A stretch of 64,000 nt of DNA from Bradyrhizobium hereditatis (GCF_020329435.1 NZ_JAGKJK010000014.1:124001-188000); one strand, 5' to 3'; positions 27,692-37,228 are shown, counted from the stretch's first letter. The notes: generated by a model from the sequence alone, not told the origin. Translations and numbers: made by a program.

Positions 27692-29220
27692 TGGACATCC
27701 GCGCCGCGGAAATTTCCGCGATCCTCAAGGACCAGATCAAGAATTTTGGCCAGGAGGCCGAGGTCACCGAAGTCGGGCAGGTGCTGTCCGTCGGCGACGG
27801 TATCGCCCGCGTTTACGGTCTGGACAATGTCCAGGCCGGTGAAATGGTCGAGTTCGAGAACGGCACCCGCGGCATGGCGCTGAACCTCGAAACCGACAAC
27901 GTCGGTATCGTGATCTTCGGCGCCGACCGTGAAATTAAGGAAGGCCAGACCGTCAAGCGTACCCGGGCCATCGTGGACACCCCGGTCGGCAAGGGCCTGC
28001 TTGGCCGCGTCGTCGACGCGCTGGGTAACCCGATCGACGGCAAGGGTCCGATCCAGGGCGCTGAGCGCCGCCGCGTTGACGTCAAGGCACCCGGCATCAT
28101 TCCGCGCAAGTCGGTGCATGAGCCGATGGCGACCGGCCTGAAGGCGATCGACGCGCTGATCCCGATCGGTCGCGGCCAGCGCGAATTGATCATCGGCGAC
28201 CGCCAGACCGGCAAGACCGCGATCGCGCTCGACACTATTCTGAATCAGAAGCCGCTCAACGCGCAGAACGACGAGAAGATCAAGCTGTACTGCGTCTATG
28301 TCGCGGTCGGCCAGAAGCGCTCCACCGTCGCGCAGTTCGTCAAGGTGCTCGAAGAGCAGGGCGCGCTGGAATATTCGATCGTCGTCGCCGCCACCGCTTC
28401 GGATCCGGCGCCGATGCAGTACATCGCTCCCTTCACCGGCTGCACCATGGGCGAGTACTTCCGCGATAACGGCATGCATGCCGTGATCATCTATGACGAC
28501 CTTTCCAAGCAGGCCGTCGCCTACCGCCAGATGTCGCTCCTGCTGCGCCGCCCGCCGGGCCGCGAAGCCTATCCGGGCGACGTGTTCTACCTGCACTCCC
28601 GCCTGCTCGAGCGCGCTGCGAAGCTCAACGACAGCCAGGGCGCGGGCTCGTTGACGGCGCTGCCGGTCATCGAAACCCAGGCCAACGACGTGTCGGCCTA
28701 CATTCCGACCAACGTGATTTCGATTACCGACGGCCAGATCTTCCTGGAAACCGACCTGTTCTTCCAGGGCATCCGTCCCGCGGTGAACGTCGGTCTGTCG
28801 GTGTCGCGCGTGGGTTCGTCGGCGCAGACCAAGGCGATGAAGAAGGTCGCCGGCAAGATCAAGGGCGAGCTGGCGCAGTACCGCGAAATGGCGGCCTTCG
28901 CGCAGTTCGGCTCCGACCTCGACGCCTCGACCCAGCGCCTGCTCAACCGCGGCTCGCGTCTCACCGAGCTCCTGAAGCAGCCGCAGTTCTCGCCGCTGAA
29001 GATGGAAGAGCAGGTTTGCGTGATCTGGGCCGGCACCAACGGCTATCTCGATGCGCTGCCGCTCAATAAGGTGCGCGCGTTCGAGGACGGTCTCCTGTCG
29101 CTGCTGCGCGGCAAGAACGCCGACATTCTCAACGGCATCCGCGAGAGCCGCGATCTCTCCGACGATCTTGCGGCCAAGCTGAAGACCGCGGTCGAAGGTT
29201 ACGCCAAGACGTTTTCTTGA
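27691..29220 (+). CDS. atpA: F1 ATP synthase alpha subunit
   Basis: A 509-residue regulatory nucleotide-binding subunit. It starts MDIRAAEISAILKDQIKNF, has the P-loop GDRQTGKTAIA near residues 169-178, and the alpha signature PAVNVGLSVSRVGSSAQ. The length is that of the family. It is translationally coupled to atpH by a one-base overlap. A hairpin with no T-run lies in the 90-base gap before atpG (29234-29253). Confidence 0.97.
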   Translation: MDIRAAEISAILKDQIKNFGQEAEVTEVGQVLSVGDGIARVYGLDNVQAGEMVEFENGTRGMALNLETDNVGIVIFGADREIKEGQTVKRTRAIVDTPVGKGLLGRVVDALGNPIDGKGPIQGAERRRVDVKAPGIIPRKSVHEPMATGLKAIDALIPIGRGQRELIIGDRQTGKTAIALDTILNQKPLNAQNDEKIKLYCVYVAVGQKRSTVAQFVKVLEEQGALEYSIVVAATASDPAPMQYIAPFTGCTMGEYFRDNGMHAVIIYDDLSKQAVAYRQMSLLLRRPPGREAYPGDVFYLHSRLLERAAKLNDSQGAGSLTALPVIETQANDVSAYIPTNVISITDGQIFLETDLFFQGIRPAVNVGLSVSRVGSSAQTKAMKKVAGKIKGELAQYREMAAFAQFGSDLDASTQRLLNRGSRLTELLKQPQFSPLKMEEQVCVIWAGTNGYLDALPLNKVRAFEDGLLSLLRGKNADILNGIRESRDLSDDLAAKLKTAVEGYAKTFS

Positions 29221-29311
29221 TGATTGCCGCCAAGGCCCGGCATTGGCCGGGCCCGGCGAAACAGTGGCTTGCGGTCGGGCCTGAGGGGCGGATCGCCGGG
29301 GTGAACTAAGA

Positions 29312-30190
29312 ATGGCTTCACTTAAAGACATGCGGGTCCGCATCGCCTCGACCAAGGCGACGCAGAAGATTACCAAGGCGATGCAGATGGTCGCGGCTTC
29401 CAAGCTGCGCCGCGCGCAGACCGCCGCCGAAGCGGCGCGGCCCTACGCCGAGAAGATGGATGCGGTGATCTCCAATATTGCCGCCGCCACGGCGGGTTCG
29501 CCCGGCGCGCCGGCGCTGCTCGCCGGCACCGGCAGGGATCAGGTGCATCTGCTGCTGGTCTGCACTGGCGAACGCGGCCTGTGCGGCGCGTTCAATTCGG
29601 CGATCGTGCGGCTCGCTCGCGAGCGCGCGCTGTCGCTGATGAACCAGGGCAAGGAAGTCAAAATTTTCTGTGTCGGCCGCAAAGGCTACGACCAGCTCCG
29701 CCGTACCTTCGAGAAGCAGATCGTCGAGCATGTCGATCTGCGCGGCGTGCGCCAGCTCGGCTTTGTCAATGCTGAAGACATTGCCAAGAAGGTGCTGGTC
29801 CGCTTCGAGGCCGGCGAGTTCGACGTCTGCACGCTGTTCTATTCGCGCTTCAAGTCCGTCGTCACGCAGATCCCGACCGCCCAGCAGGTCATTCCGCTGG
29901 TGGTCGAAGAGCCGGCCGCCAATGCCGGTCCGTCGACCGCTTACGAATACGAGCCGGAAGAAGACGAGATTCTGACGCGGCTGCTGCCGCGCAATCTAGC
30001 GGTGCAGATCTTCCGCGCGCTCCTGGAAAACAACGCCTCTTTCTACGGCGCGCAGATGAGCGCGATGGACAACGCCACCCGCAACGCCGGCGAAATGATC
30101 CGCAAGCAAACCCTGGTCTACAACCGAACCCGTCAAGCCCAGATCACCAAGGAGTTGATCGAGATCATCTCCGGCGCCGAGGCGGTCTAG
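29312..30190 (+). CDS. atpG: F1 ATP synthase gamma subunit
   Basis: A 292-residue rotor shaft. N-terminal helix MASLKDMRVRIASTKATQKITKAMQMVAASKLRRAQ and C-terminal ENNASFYGAQMSAMDNATRNA with KQTLVYNRTRQAQITKELIEIISGAEAV are the coiled-coil halves that turn inside the alpha/beta ring. The middle fold shows GLCGAFNSAIVR. Third gene of the operon; AGAATGGCTTC marks its start after a GGGGTGAACTAA stretch. Confidence 0.97.
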   Translation: MASLKDMRVRIASTKATQKITKAMQMVAASKLRRAQTAAEAARPYAEKMDAVISNIAAATAGSPGAPALLAGTGRDQVHLLLVCTGERGLCGAFNSAIVRLARERALSLMNQGKEVKIFCVGRKGYDQLRRTFEKQIVEHVDLRGVRQLGFVNAEDIAKKVLVRFEAGEFDVCTLFYSRFKSVVTQIPTAQQVIPLVVEEPAANAGPSTAYEYEPEEDEILTRLLPRNLAVQIFRALLENNASFYGAQMSAMDNATRNAGEMIRKQTLVYNRTRQAQITKELIEIISGAEAV

Positions 30191-30244
30191 CGCACCAACC
30201 AACCGACGGTTGTTCAAGTACAGAATTTCGAAGGAGAGCAATTC

Positions 30245-31687
<1,443 letters not shown>

Positions 31688-31688
31688 G

Positions 31689-31765
31689 GCGAATGGCGAA
31701 CAAGGGAGTAGCTAATAGTGCTGCTCCCGTCCTTCCCCACTCGCTATTCGCTACTCGCTATTCGC
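31689..31765. repeat. Short palindromic repeat between atpD and atpC (copy 1)
   Basis: GCGAATGGCGA (31689-31699) faces two tandem copies of TCGCTATTCGC (31741-31751 and 31755-31765), forming alternative stems. A related element lies near 50409-50487 upstream of rplU. It occupies almost all of the atpD-atpC gap. Confidence 0.65.
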
Positions 31766-31775
31766 AAGGTTAAAA

Positions 31776-32183
31776 ATGGCTACTTTCCACTTCGATCTCG
31801 TCTCGCCCGAGAAGCTCGCCTTCTCCGGCGAAGTCGATCAGGTTGATGTTCCCGGTCTGGAAGGCGATTTCGGCGTACTGGCTGGCCATGCGCCGGTCGT
31901 GGCTGCGGTCCGTCCGGGCATCCTGACCATCTTCGCCGGCGGCACCCGTGAAAAGGTGATCGTGCTCGGTGGCCTAGCCGAGATGTCGGGGACCGGCCTC
32001 ACCGTGCTCGCCGACGTCGCCACCTCGATCGCCGATGTCGATCGCGCGCAGTTCGCCGAGACCATCGCCGAGATGGAAGCCAAGCTCGCCGAGAAGGAAG
32101 GGTCCGAGCTCGATCACGCCATCGAGCGGCTGGATCACTTCAAGAGCATCCAGATCGAGCTCAACGCCACGGCTATGCATTAA
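31776..32183 (+). CDS. atpC: F1 ATP synthase epsilon subunit
   Basis: A 135-residue subunit that couples rotation and can inhibit ATP hydrolysis. It begins MATFHFDLVSPEKLAFSGEVDQVDVPGLEGDFGVLAGHAPVV, the conserved beta-sandwich, followed by a helical C-terminus (AETIAEMEAKLAEKEGSELDHAIERLDHFKS). Last gene of the operon, separated from atpD by a repeat; the terminator at 32231-32265 follows. Membrane F0 genes are not in the window, as usual for alphaproteobacteria. Confidence 0.95.
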   Translation: MATFHFDLVSPEKLAFSGEVDQVDVPGLEGDFGVLAGHAPVVAAVRPGILTIFAGGTREKVIVLGGLAEMSGTGLTVLADVATSIADVDRAQFAETIAEMEAKLAEKEGSELDHAIERLDHFKSIQIELNATAMH

Positions 32184-32230
32184 GCCCCGGGGCACCGCTC
32201 CGGGGCCGAAGCGAAGGCCTCTCCTGCATC

Positions 32231-32265
32231 AGCGCTCGTCACACCGTGACGGGCGCTTGATTTTT
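32231..32265 (+). terminator. Intrinsic terminator of the atp operon
   Basis: A 12-bp stem (32231-32242 with 32246-32257, one U-G pair), loop ACC, then TTGATTTTT. A second, smaller hairpin (32184-32206) lies right after the atpC stop. Confidence 0.9.
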
Positions 32266-32437
32266 GGGCGCTGTCCGAGGAGCCGGCCCGAACTTGGATT
32301 GAAGGCAGCAACGGAGCAGGGCGCAGTCAACGATGAGCTCGCCGATTGCGCCAGGCCCGACAGTAATCGTCAGATGATTACCATCTCCCCGTTCTCGGTC
32401 GGACCGAATTACGCTGCATCCAAGCGTTCGGTAGTTG

Positions 32438-33544
32438 CTAACGCCGCTGAACCGAGCGCTCGCTGTGATCAGCGTTCACTTCCGACGGCGGACCGACCGC
32501 GACGATAAAGTTCTGAGGCGTCCCGGAACGCTCAACGGTCAAGCGCACCTGTTCGCCGATCCGGGCGAGGCCAATCCGGTTACGCAGTTGCGCGGCGGAA
32601 TGGATTGGACGGTCATCCGCCCTGAGCACGATGTCACCTTTGCGCAGGCCGGCCATTTCTGCAGGCGAGCCGGGACTTACTTCAGCAATCCGGGCTCCCT
32701 CGCTGCGTCCGCCATCGGTGGAAGGATTGAGTTCGCGCAAGGAGATGCCGATCCGGCCGCGCTCGACGCGCCCCTTCTCGACGATTTGCTCCATCACGCG
32801 CCTGGCCATGTTGACGGGAATGGCAAAGCCGATGCCGACATTGCCGCCGGCTGGGGAAATGATCGCTGAATTGATGCCGATCAGTTCTCCCCTGAGATTG
32901 ACCAGTGCGCCGCCCGAATTGCCGGGGTTGATGGCCGCATCGGTCTGGATGAAGTCCTCATAACCCTGCTTTCCAAGCCCGGTCCGGCCAAGCGCGCTGA
33001 CGAGACCGGAGGTTACTGTCTGACCAAGCCCGAAGGGATTGCCGATGGCGAGGACGAAATCGCCGACCTCAAGGGCGTCGCTGTCGCCAAACGCGATCGC
33101 CTTCAGTCCGCTCGGCGATTGTATCCGCAGCACCGCAATGTCGGTAGCGGGATCGCGCCCGATGACCTTGGCCGAAAACGGTCGACCCTCCTTGGTCTTG
33201 ATCTGAACCGAAGCGACCTGCTCGACAACGTGATTGTTGGTCAGAACATAGCCATTCTGCGCATCGACGATCACGCCGGAGCCGGTGGCGTTGATCTCCT
33301 TCTCCAGCTGCTTCGGGACATCGAAAAATTCGCGAAACAGCGGATCGCGATAGAGCGGGTTCTCCTGGCGGATCTTGCCGTGGACGGCGATGTTGACCAC
33401 CGCCGGCGTAACCTCGCGAACCAGCGGCGCCAGCGTCGGCACCGCGCCGCCGGTTCGCAAGTTCGGAATTTGTCCGGCGGCTGGCGTAACAGCGATCGCG
33501 GCGCCAACTAGGCTCGCTAGTACAGTCGCAAAAAACCGGTTCAC
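32438..33544 (-). CDS. DegP/HtrA-like serine protease with one PDZ domain
   Basis: A 368-residue periplasmic protease. It starts at GTG 33544 with a signal peptide (FFATVLASLVGAAIAVTPAAGQ). The triad is visible: His in VLTNNHVVEQ, Asp in PATDIAVLRI, Ser in INPGNSGGALVN. One PDZ domain occupies roughly residues 265-350 (ARIAEVSPGSPAEMAGLRKGDIVLRADDRPI). A single PDZ and the length put it nearer DegS than two-PDZ DegP, but there is a cleavable signal rather than an anchor. It would degrade or sense misfolded envelope proteins. Convergent with the atp operon; its own promoter is not obvious. Confidence 0.92.
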   Translation of the reverse strand: MNRFFATVLASLVGAAIAVTPAAGQIPNLRTGGAVPTLAPLVREVTPAVVNIAVHGKIRQENPLYRDPLFREFFDVPKQLEKEINATGSGVIVDAQNGYVLTNNHVVEQVASVQIKTKEGRPFSAKVIGRDPATDIAVLRIQSPSGLKAIAFGDSDALEVGDFVLAIGNPFGLGQTVTSGLVSALGRTGLGKQGYEDFIQTDAAINPGNSGGALVNLRGELIGINSAIISPAGGNVGIGFAIPVNMARRVMEQIVEKGRVERGRIGISLRELNPSTDGGRSEGARIAEVSPGSPAEMAGLRKGDIVLRADDRPIHSAAQLRNRIGLARIGEQVRLTVERSGTPQNFIVAVGPPSEVNADHSERSVQRR

Positions 33545-33683
33545 GTTGGTTCTCGTGTGCGGATGACGAACAGGCCGGATCAGGGACTAGCTTGCGGGGA
33601 TGTACTCTGCTGCAAGACGAACCATGAGGCAGCCCACAAAGCAGATGCGTGATTCATCCATGCGATGGCCAGAATGGCTGGTG

Positions 33684-34007
33684 TCAGCATGACGGCTGCC
33701 CCCGTATTGCGGCCTTCCAGCGCGGTGAGCCGCTGATCTCGGCGGGCTGCCCGAGCTCCTCCTCGCCGTCAAGTTGACGCAACGCTCCAAGTATGTCGGC
33801 GAGCCGGACGGGATGATCCATGCCCGGGATGTCACGCAGATCGGGACAGGATTCGATCGCGAACATGTCGGAAGCCCACGAAGACAAGATCACGCGCTTC
33901 TCCGCGTCGGAAAGCTGAAAGTCGTTCAAAACGTCATCGGGGGAATCGTAGTGTGCGGCAGGATGGAATAATGCAAAGTCGGTGGTGCTCAGATCGGCCG
34001 TGCTCAT
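33684..34007 (-). CDS. Hypothetical protein downstream of the small heat-shock genes
   Basis: A 107-residue, acidic, soluble protein. The ATG at 34007 follows a good ribosome site (AAGGAGA on the minus strand). Sequence: FHPAAHYDSPDDVLNDFQLSDAEKRVILSSWASDMFAIESCPDLRDIPGMDHPVRLADILGALRQLDGE; it is mostly helical. I do not recognise a family. It follows the two hsp20 genes by about 80 bases and a hairpin (34052-34082) lies in that gap, so it may be co-induced by heat. It ends beyond IRGQPSC, and no terminator is clear after it. Confidence 0.7.
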   Translation of the reverse strand: MSTADLSTTDFALFHPAAHYDSPDDVLNDFQLSDAEKRVILSSWASDMFAIESCPDLRDIPGMDHPVRLADILGALRQLDGEEELGQPAEISGSPRWKAAIRGQPSC

Positions 34008-34051
34008 TGACAGGGTCTCCTTACTCTCCTTTCCTTGAGACGCTGGTGGTG

Positions 34052-34082
34052 AGTGGCGGCGACGCGCTGCGCCGCCGCCACT
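34052..34082. repeat. Inverted repeat after the second hsp20 gene
   Basis: AGTGGCGGCG (34052-34061) pairs with CGCCGCCACT (34073-34082) around an 11-base loop, just after the hsp20 stop at 34087. No T-run follows on the minus strand. It may protect the 3' end of the hsp message or attenuate the next gene. Confidence 0.5.
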
Positions 34083-34086
34083 AGCA

Positions 34087-34587
34087 TTATTGGTTGCTGA
34101 TCGGGATGCGCTTGACAGCCGAGCGCGCCTGTTCGGATCTCGGCAGCGTGATCGTCAAGACGCCGTCATGGAATTTGGCTTCGGCCTTGTCTTCCTCGAC
34201 GCCGTCGAGCGGGATCTGCCGCTCGAACGAACCATAATAACGCTCGGTGAAGTACCTGCCGCCATTATCGGTGCGTTCGGACTTCTTCTCGCCGCGCAGC
34301 GTCAGAACGCCGTTGGCGATCTCGAGCTGAACGTCTTTTTCCGTCAGCCCGGGCAGTTCAGCCGTCACCTTCAGCTCCTTGTCGGTCTCGTTGAGCTCGA
34401 TGCGTGGCCATCCGAAGCGACCTTCCATCAGCGGGCTGCCAAAACGGGCAGGCATCCCAAAGCCGCGGAAGACGTCGTCGAACAGCCGGTTCATTTCCCG
34501 GTGCAAAGTGAAGAACGGATCGAAGCCCTCGCGCGAAGACGTGAGCTCTTGGTTTCTCGACCACGGGATCAGATCACGAATAGCCAT
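34087..34587 (-). CDS. Hsp20/alpha-crystallin small heat-shock protein
   Basis: A 166-residue chaperone. N-terminal region MAIRDLIPWSRNQELTSSREGFDPFFTLHREMNRLFDDVF, then the alpha-crystallin domain from about residue 57 (PRIELNETDKELKVTAELPGLTEKDVQLEIANGVLTLRGEKK) and GVLTITLPRSE, with C-terminal KRIPISNQ holding the I-x-I tail for oligomer contact. AAGGAGGA precedes the ATG. The upstream gap of about 95 bases shows no ROSE-type sequence, so it is probably co-transcribed from the ROSE-controlled gene upstream. It is more like the M. leprae 18-kDa type than IbpA. Confidence 0.93.
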   Translation of the reverse strand: MAIRDLIPWSRNQELTSSREGFDPFFTLHREMNRLFDDVFRGFGMPARFGSPLMEGRFGWPRIELNETDKELKVTAELPGLTEKDVQLEIANGVLTLRGEKKSERTDNGGRYFTERYYGSFERQIPLDGVEEDKAEAKFHDGVLTITLPRSEQARSAVKRIPISNQ

Positions 34588-34681
34588 TTGTGTTCCTCCT
34601 TAGAGAGATTTCTGCTGTTGCCTGCATAGGCCCGCGCGCGGCGGGATATCCGCGCGCCGAGCCTGCACTTCCGAAGGCGCC

Positions 34682-35134
34682 TTAAGCCGCCTTCTGCTCG
34701 ATCTGGTGGGAAGTGCTGGCGTTGCCAATCGGGATGCGCCGCGGCTTCATCGCATCAGGAACTTCGCGAACCAGATCGACGATCAAGAGACCGTCCTTGA
34801 ACGAGGCCTGCTTGACCTGCACATAATCGGCGAGATTGAAAACCCTCCGGAACGGCCGGGCCGCGATGCCGTGATACAGATATTCGCGTTGCTCGGCGTC
34901 GGGCTTCTTGCCCTCGATAATCAGCGTGTCCCGCTCTGCAGTTACGGCGATATCGTCCATGCCGAAGCCGGCGACGGCCAGCGAAATCCGGTAAGCGTCT
35001 TCGCCGCAGCGTTCGACATTGTAAGGCGGGTAGTTGTCGTCGGCCGGATGCCGCAAGCTGCTGTCGAGCAGGTCGGCCAAATGATCGAAGCCGATCGTGG
35101 AGCGCCACAAAGGCGAGAAGTCAAAGGTCCTCAT
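34682..35134 (-). CDS. IbpA-type small heat-shock protein under ROSE control
   Basis: A 150-residue Hsp20 protein. The ATG at 35134 is chosen: AGGAGGAC sits seven bases ahead, within a ROSE hairpin; the in-frame TTG at 35140 is not needed. It starts MRTFDFSPLWRSTIGFDHLADLLD, the usual opening of rhizobial class A Hsp20 proteins, with the alpha-crystallin core DAYRISLAVAGFGMDDIAVTAERDTLIIEGKK, LYHGIAARPFRRVFNLADYVQ, GLLIVDLVREVP, and tail RRIPIGN. It holds unfolding proteins during heat stress. First gene of the heat-shock group. Confidence 0.93.
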   Translation of the reverse strand: MRTFDFSPLWRSTIGFDHLADLLDSSLRHPADDNYPPYNVERCGEDAYRISLAVAGFGMDDIAVTAERDTLIIEGKKPDAEQREYLYHGIAARPFRRVFNLADYVQVKQASFKDGLLIVDLVREVPDAMKPRRIPIGNASTSHQIEQKAA

Positions 35135-35215
35135 AGCCAAGTCCTCCTAGGAGCAAGATGGATACGAAGGAGCGTCGGACACCGTCCGGCGCCCTCTCAA
35201 CTCGCCGGACCCAAG
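35135..35215 (-). ncRNA. ROSE RNA thermometer in the hsp20 5' UTR
   Basis: On the minus strand the leader reads TCTTGCTCCTAGGAGGACTT just before GGCTATG. The TTGCTCCT arm pairs with the ribosome site AGGAGGA, the 3' hairpin shared by ROSE elements of Bradyrhizobium hspA. Further up, GGTCCGGCG, GCGCCGGACG and GTGTCCGACG form the usual upstream hairpins. At low temperature the site is masked; heat opens it. The match to what I remember of Bradyrhizobium ROSE sequences is close. The true 5' end may extend to about 35243 if the promoter at 35250-35277 is used. Confidence 0.88.
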
Positions 35216-35249
35216 CTGGCATCCGGCACCGCTGTCAGCGGCAAAAATC

Positions 35250-35277
35250 GAATTAGAAAAAAACCCAGAAGTTTCAA
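35250..35277 (-). promoter_or_regulatory. Predicted promoter of the ROSE-hsp20 transcript
   Basis: On the minus strand: TTGAAA (35277-35272), a 16-base spacer, then TAATTC (35255-35250). The predicted start near 35243 gives a leader of about 108 bases, matching ROSE lengths. CTTGAAA also resembles a heat-shock sigma -35 element; which sigma factor acts is not settled. Confidence 0.45.
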
Positions 35278-35322
35278 GAGGCGGCATTCAAAATTTTTCG
35301 GCGCCGCCGCGCCGCTGCAGGG

Positions 35323-35595
35323 TTAATCCAGCGTAAACGGGCGGGCGGGACGCTGAAGGTGCGCCAGATCGGGCGCCGTTTTGCGGGTGCTTTGCTGCTC
35401 GGGGCGAACCTTAGGCCTCCGCGGCTCGATCGGTCTGGGAGGGCCCACGGCCAGCATCATGAAGAGGGCCCGATAACCCTGGTAGCGGGCGGCCGGGCGC
35501 GTACGCTCCCGCCCACGCATGAGCAGCGCGCCATCCTGGTCGCGCACTTGCCACTCATAATTCCGGCGGCGCTTGATCACGATCACGTCCTTCAT
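35323..35595 (-). CDS. Hypothetical basic protein
   Basis: About 90 residues. The ATG at 35595 (MKDVIVIKRRRNYEWQVRDQDG) is chosen; an in-frame GTG at 35622 would add nine residues, and neither has a strong ribosome site. The first 50 residues look folded (DQDGALLMRGRERTRPAARYQGYRALFMML), while the C-terminal 40 are Pro/Arg-rich and probably disordered. The N-terminal pattern looks like a small conserved rhizobial family, but I cannot name it. The gene lies upstream of the heat-shock promoter on the same strand. Confidence 0.6.
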   Translation of the reverse strand: MKDVIVIKRRRNYEWQVRDQDGALLMRGRERTRPAARYQGYRALFMMLAVGPPRPIEPRRPKVRPEQQSTRKTAPDLAHLQRPARPFTLD

Positions 35596-35666
35596 GGCGA
35601 GCAATACATCATGCGGTGCCACTTACATCAGTGCGAGCTGCCGATCGAACGGCGTGCCGGATTGTT

Positions 35667-35891
35667 CTATGCCGCCGAGGAAATCGGCGGCTGGATTGTT
35701 GGCGCCCGAAAGGTGAGCGGGAAAGTGGAAGCAGCTAGTTTCTCCAGCGCTGATTGCTCTTCGGACAAGCGTGTTTCGATGTACTGACGCTCTAGCTCTG
35801 TCAGCCTGGTCTTCAGAAGTCGGCGATAACGGTCGATGTTGTTGCGATGCGTTCGCAAGCGGGCGAGTTTCTCATCGATCATCTTCGTCAT
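35667..35891 (-). CDS. Small helical hypothetical protein
   Basis: A 74-residue protein, MTKMIDEKLARLRTHRNNI followed by RYRRLLKTRLTELERQYIETRLSEEQSALEKLAAS, which should form a helical hairpin or coiled coil. The tail is Pro-rich. Charge pattern and regular heptads argue that it is a real gene. The upstream region offers a purine-rich stretch (complement of CATCCTTTTG) but no strong ribosome site. Function is unknown. Confidence 0.6.
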   Translation of the reverse strand: MTKMIDEKLARLRTHRNNIDRYRRLLKTRLTELERQYIETRLSEEQSALEKLAASTFPLTFRAPTIQPPISSAA

Positions 35892-36004
35892 CCTTTTGAC
35901 GGTCGCTGTATGGGTCCTTTGAGTTGGGAAGTGGTTCAGCCCTCCGGCGAAAAAATATTCAGCGGCAGATCGCTGTCAAGCGCACGGAGCGGGTGCCGCC
36001 AGCC

Positions 36005-36502
36005 CTAGCGGGCGAACTCCGCAAAAGCCCGCGCCACCATCCGGTATACGTCGCGCCGGAAGGGCACCACGAAGTCGGCGACGCGATCGAGCCGCTCCCA
36101 GCGCCAGGAATCGAATTCGGCCGGCTGGCCGTTGCGGGGCGTCAGCGGGTCGATTTCGTCATCCCGGCCGGTGAAGCGAAGCGCGAACCATTTCTGCCGC
36201 TGGCCACGGAATTGCGCGAGGCGATGCGTGGCCGGTCCGTCATAGGGCGGAAAGTCATATTTTATCCAATCGGTTTCGCCGAGATATTCGGCGCTTACCG
36301 CCCCGGTCTCCTCCCAGAGCTCGCGCATCACGGCATCGCGCGGATTCTCGTCGGCGTCGATGCCGCCCTGCGGCATTTGCCACTCCAGCCCAGGGAGAAT
36401 GATTTCAGGTCCGTCATCGCGGAAGCGCCGGCCGATCAACACCTCGCCGGAGCCGTTGAACAGCGCGATACCCACATTGGGTCGATAAGATTTGTCGGAC
36501 AT
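36005..36502 (-). CDS. RNA pyrophosphohydrolase-like Nudix hydrolase (copy 2)
   Basis: A 165-residue Nudix protein of the RppH/NudH type. It begins MSDKSYRPNVGIALFNGSGEVLIGRRF; the Nudix box is complete: GGIDADENPRDAVMRELWEETGAV. RppH features WQMPQGGID and FRGQRQKWFALRF, and EFDSWRWE follow. The enzyme would remove pyrophosphate from the 5' end of triphosphorylated mRNA or hydrolyse diadenosine polyphosphates. A second homologue lies 120 bases upstream, so this pair looks like an old tandem duplication. Confidence 0.9.
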   Translation of the reverse strand: MSDKSYRPNVGIALFNGSGEVLIGRRFRDDGPEIILPGLEWQMPQGGIDADENPRDAVMRELWEETGAVSAEYLGETDWIKYDFPPYDGPATHRLAQFRGQRQKWFALRFTGRDDEIDPLTPRNGQPAEFDSWRWERLDRVADFVVPFRRDVYRMVARAFAEFAR

Positions 36503-36625
36503 CGTTCGGTCGTCGTCAGTTCAGGGCGCGTTCGCGCGAACTATGGTGCGCAATGGCGTACCTAAGAATCTTTCGTGCGCCGTATGCTCCGGAATAGCGG
36601 AACATTGCGTGAAAGATGCGCCATG

Positions 36626-37132
36626 TTAACTGCCCGCGAGGCTGGCGAATTCCTTGACCACGCGTTCATAGACGGGCCGCTTGAACGGCACGATCAGGTT
36701 GGGGAGGTTCTTCATCGGCTCCCAGCGCCAGCTCACGAATTCGGCCTTGTGGCCGCCGCCGCCGGGGCTGGCGACATTGATCTCAGCGTCTTTGCCGGTG
36801 AAGCGCACGGCGTACCATTTCTGCCGTTGCCCGCGATAGCGGCCCTTCCAGGCGCGGCCAGCGACGGTGCGCGGAATGTCGTAGATCAGCCAATCCGTTA
36901 TCTCGCCGAGCTTCTCGACCGAGCGGACGCTGGTCTCCTCGTAAAGCTCGCGCTTGGCCGCCTCCCAGGTGTCCTCGCCGGGATCGACACCGCCCTGCGG
37001 CATCTGCCAGACGTGGGTTTCATCGACATGCTCGATTCCGCCGGCCCGGCGGCCAATGAAGACCAGCCCGGCCGCGTTGATCAGCATCATGCCGACACAG
37101 GTCCGGTAAGGCAGGTCCTCGTACCGCGCCAT
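36626..37132 (-). CDS. rppH: RNA pyrophosphohydrolase RppH (copy 1)
   Basis: A 168-residue Nudix hydrolase, starting MARYEDLPYRTCVGMMLINAAGLVFIGRRAGG. The Nudix box is GGVDPGEDTWEAAKRELYEETSV: the Gly normally found in EExG is Ser here, as I recall for rhizobial RppH. The RppH core blocks WQMPQGGVDPGE and YRGQRQKWYAVRFTG are intact. It is the copy that looks like the standard alphaproteobacterial enzyme. It starts 10 bases short of a weak purine-rich site. It lies downstream of the deacetylase-like gene on the same strand. Confidence 0.92.
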   Translation of the reverse strand: MARYEDLPYRTCVGMMLINAAGLVFIGRRAGGIEHVDETHVWQMPQGGVDPGEDTWEAAKRELYEETSVRSVEKLGEITDWLIYDIPRTVAGRAWKGRYRGQRQKWYAVRFTGKDAEINVASPGGGGHKAEFVSWRWEPMKNLPNLIVPFKRPVYERVVKEFASLAGS

Positions 37133-37228
37133 GTCCGTCAGGGTTCCTTTACTTGCATCAAGTTCATCGGCAATCGGCTGGTCCGGCGCAGTCGGGAAAA
37201 GCCCGGATCGCTGCCATCAGCTTGATCT

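Noticed and set aside
27172..29403. 743-codon minus-strand open frame
   Set aside because: Antisense to atpH-atpA; length reflects codon bias of the real genes.
33587..33835. 82-codon minus-strand frame downstream of the heat-shock genes
   Set aside because: Overlaps the better-supported 107-residue gene at 33684-34007 in another frame and lacks a ribosome site.
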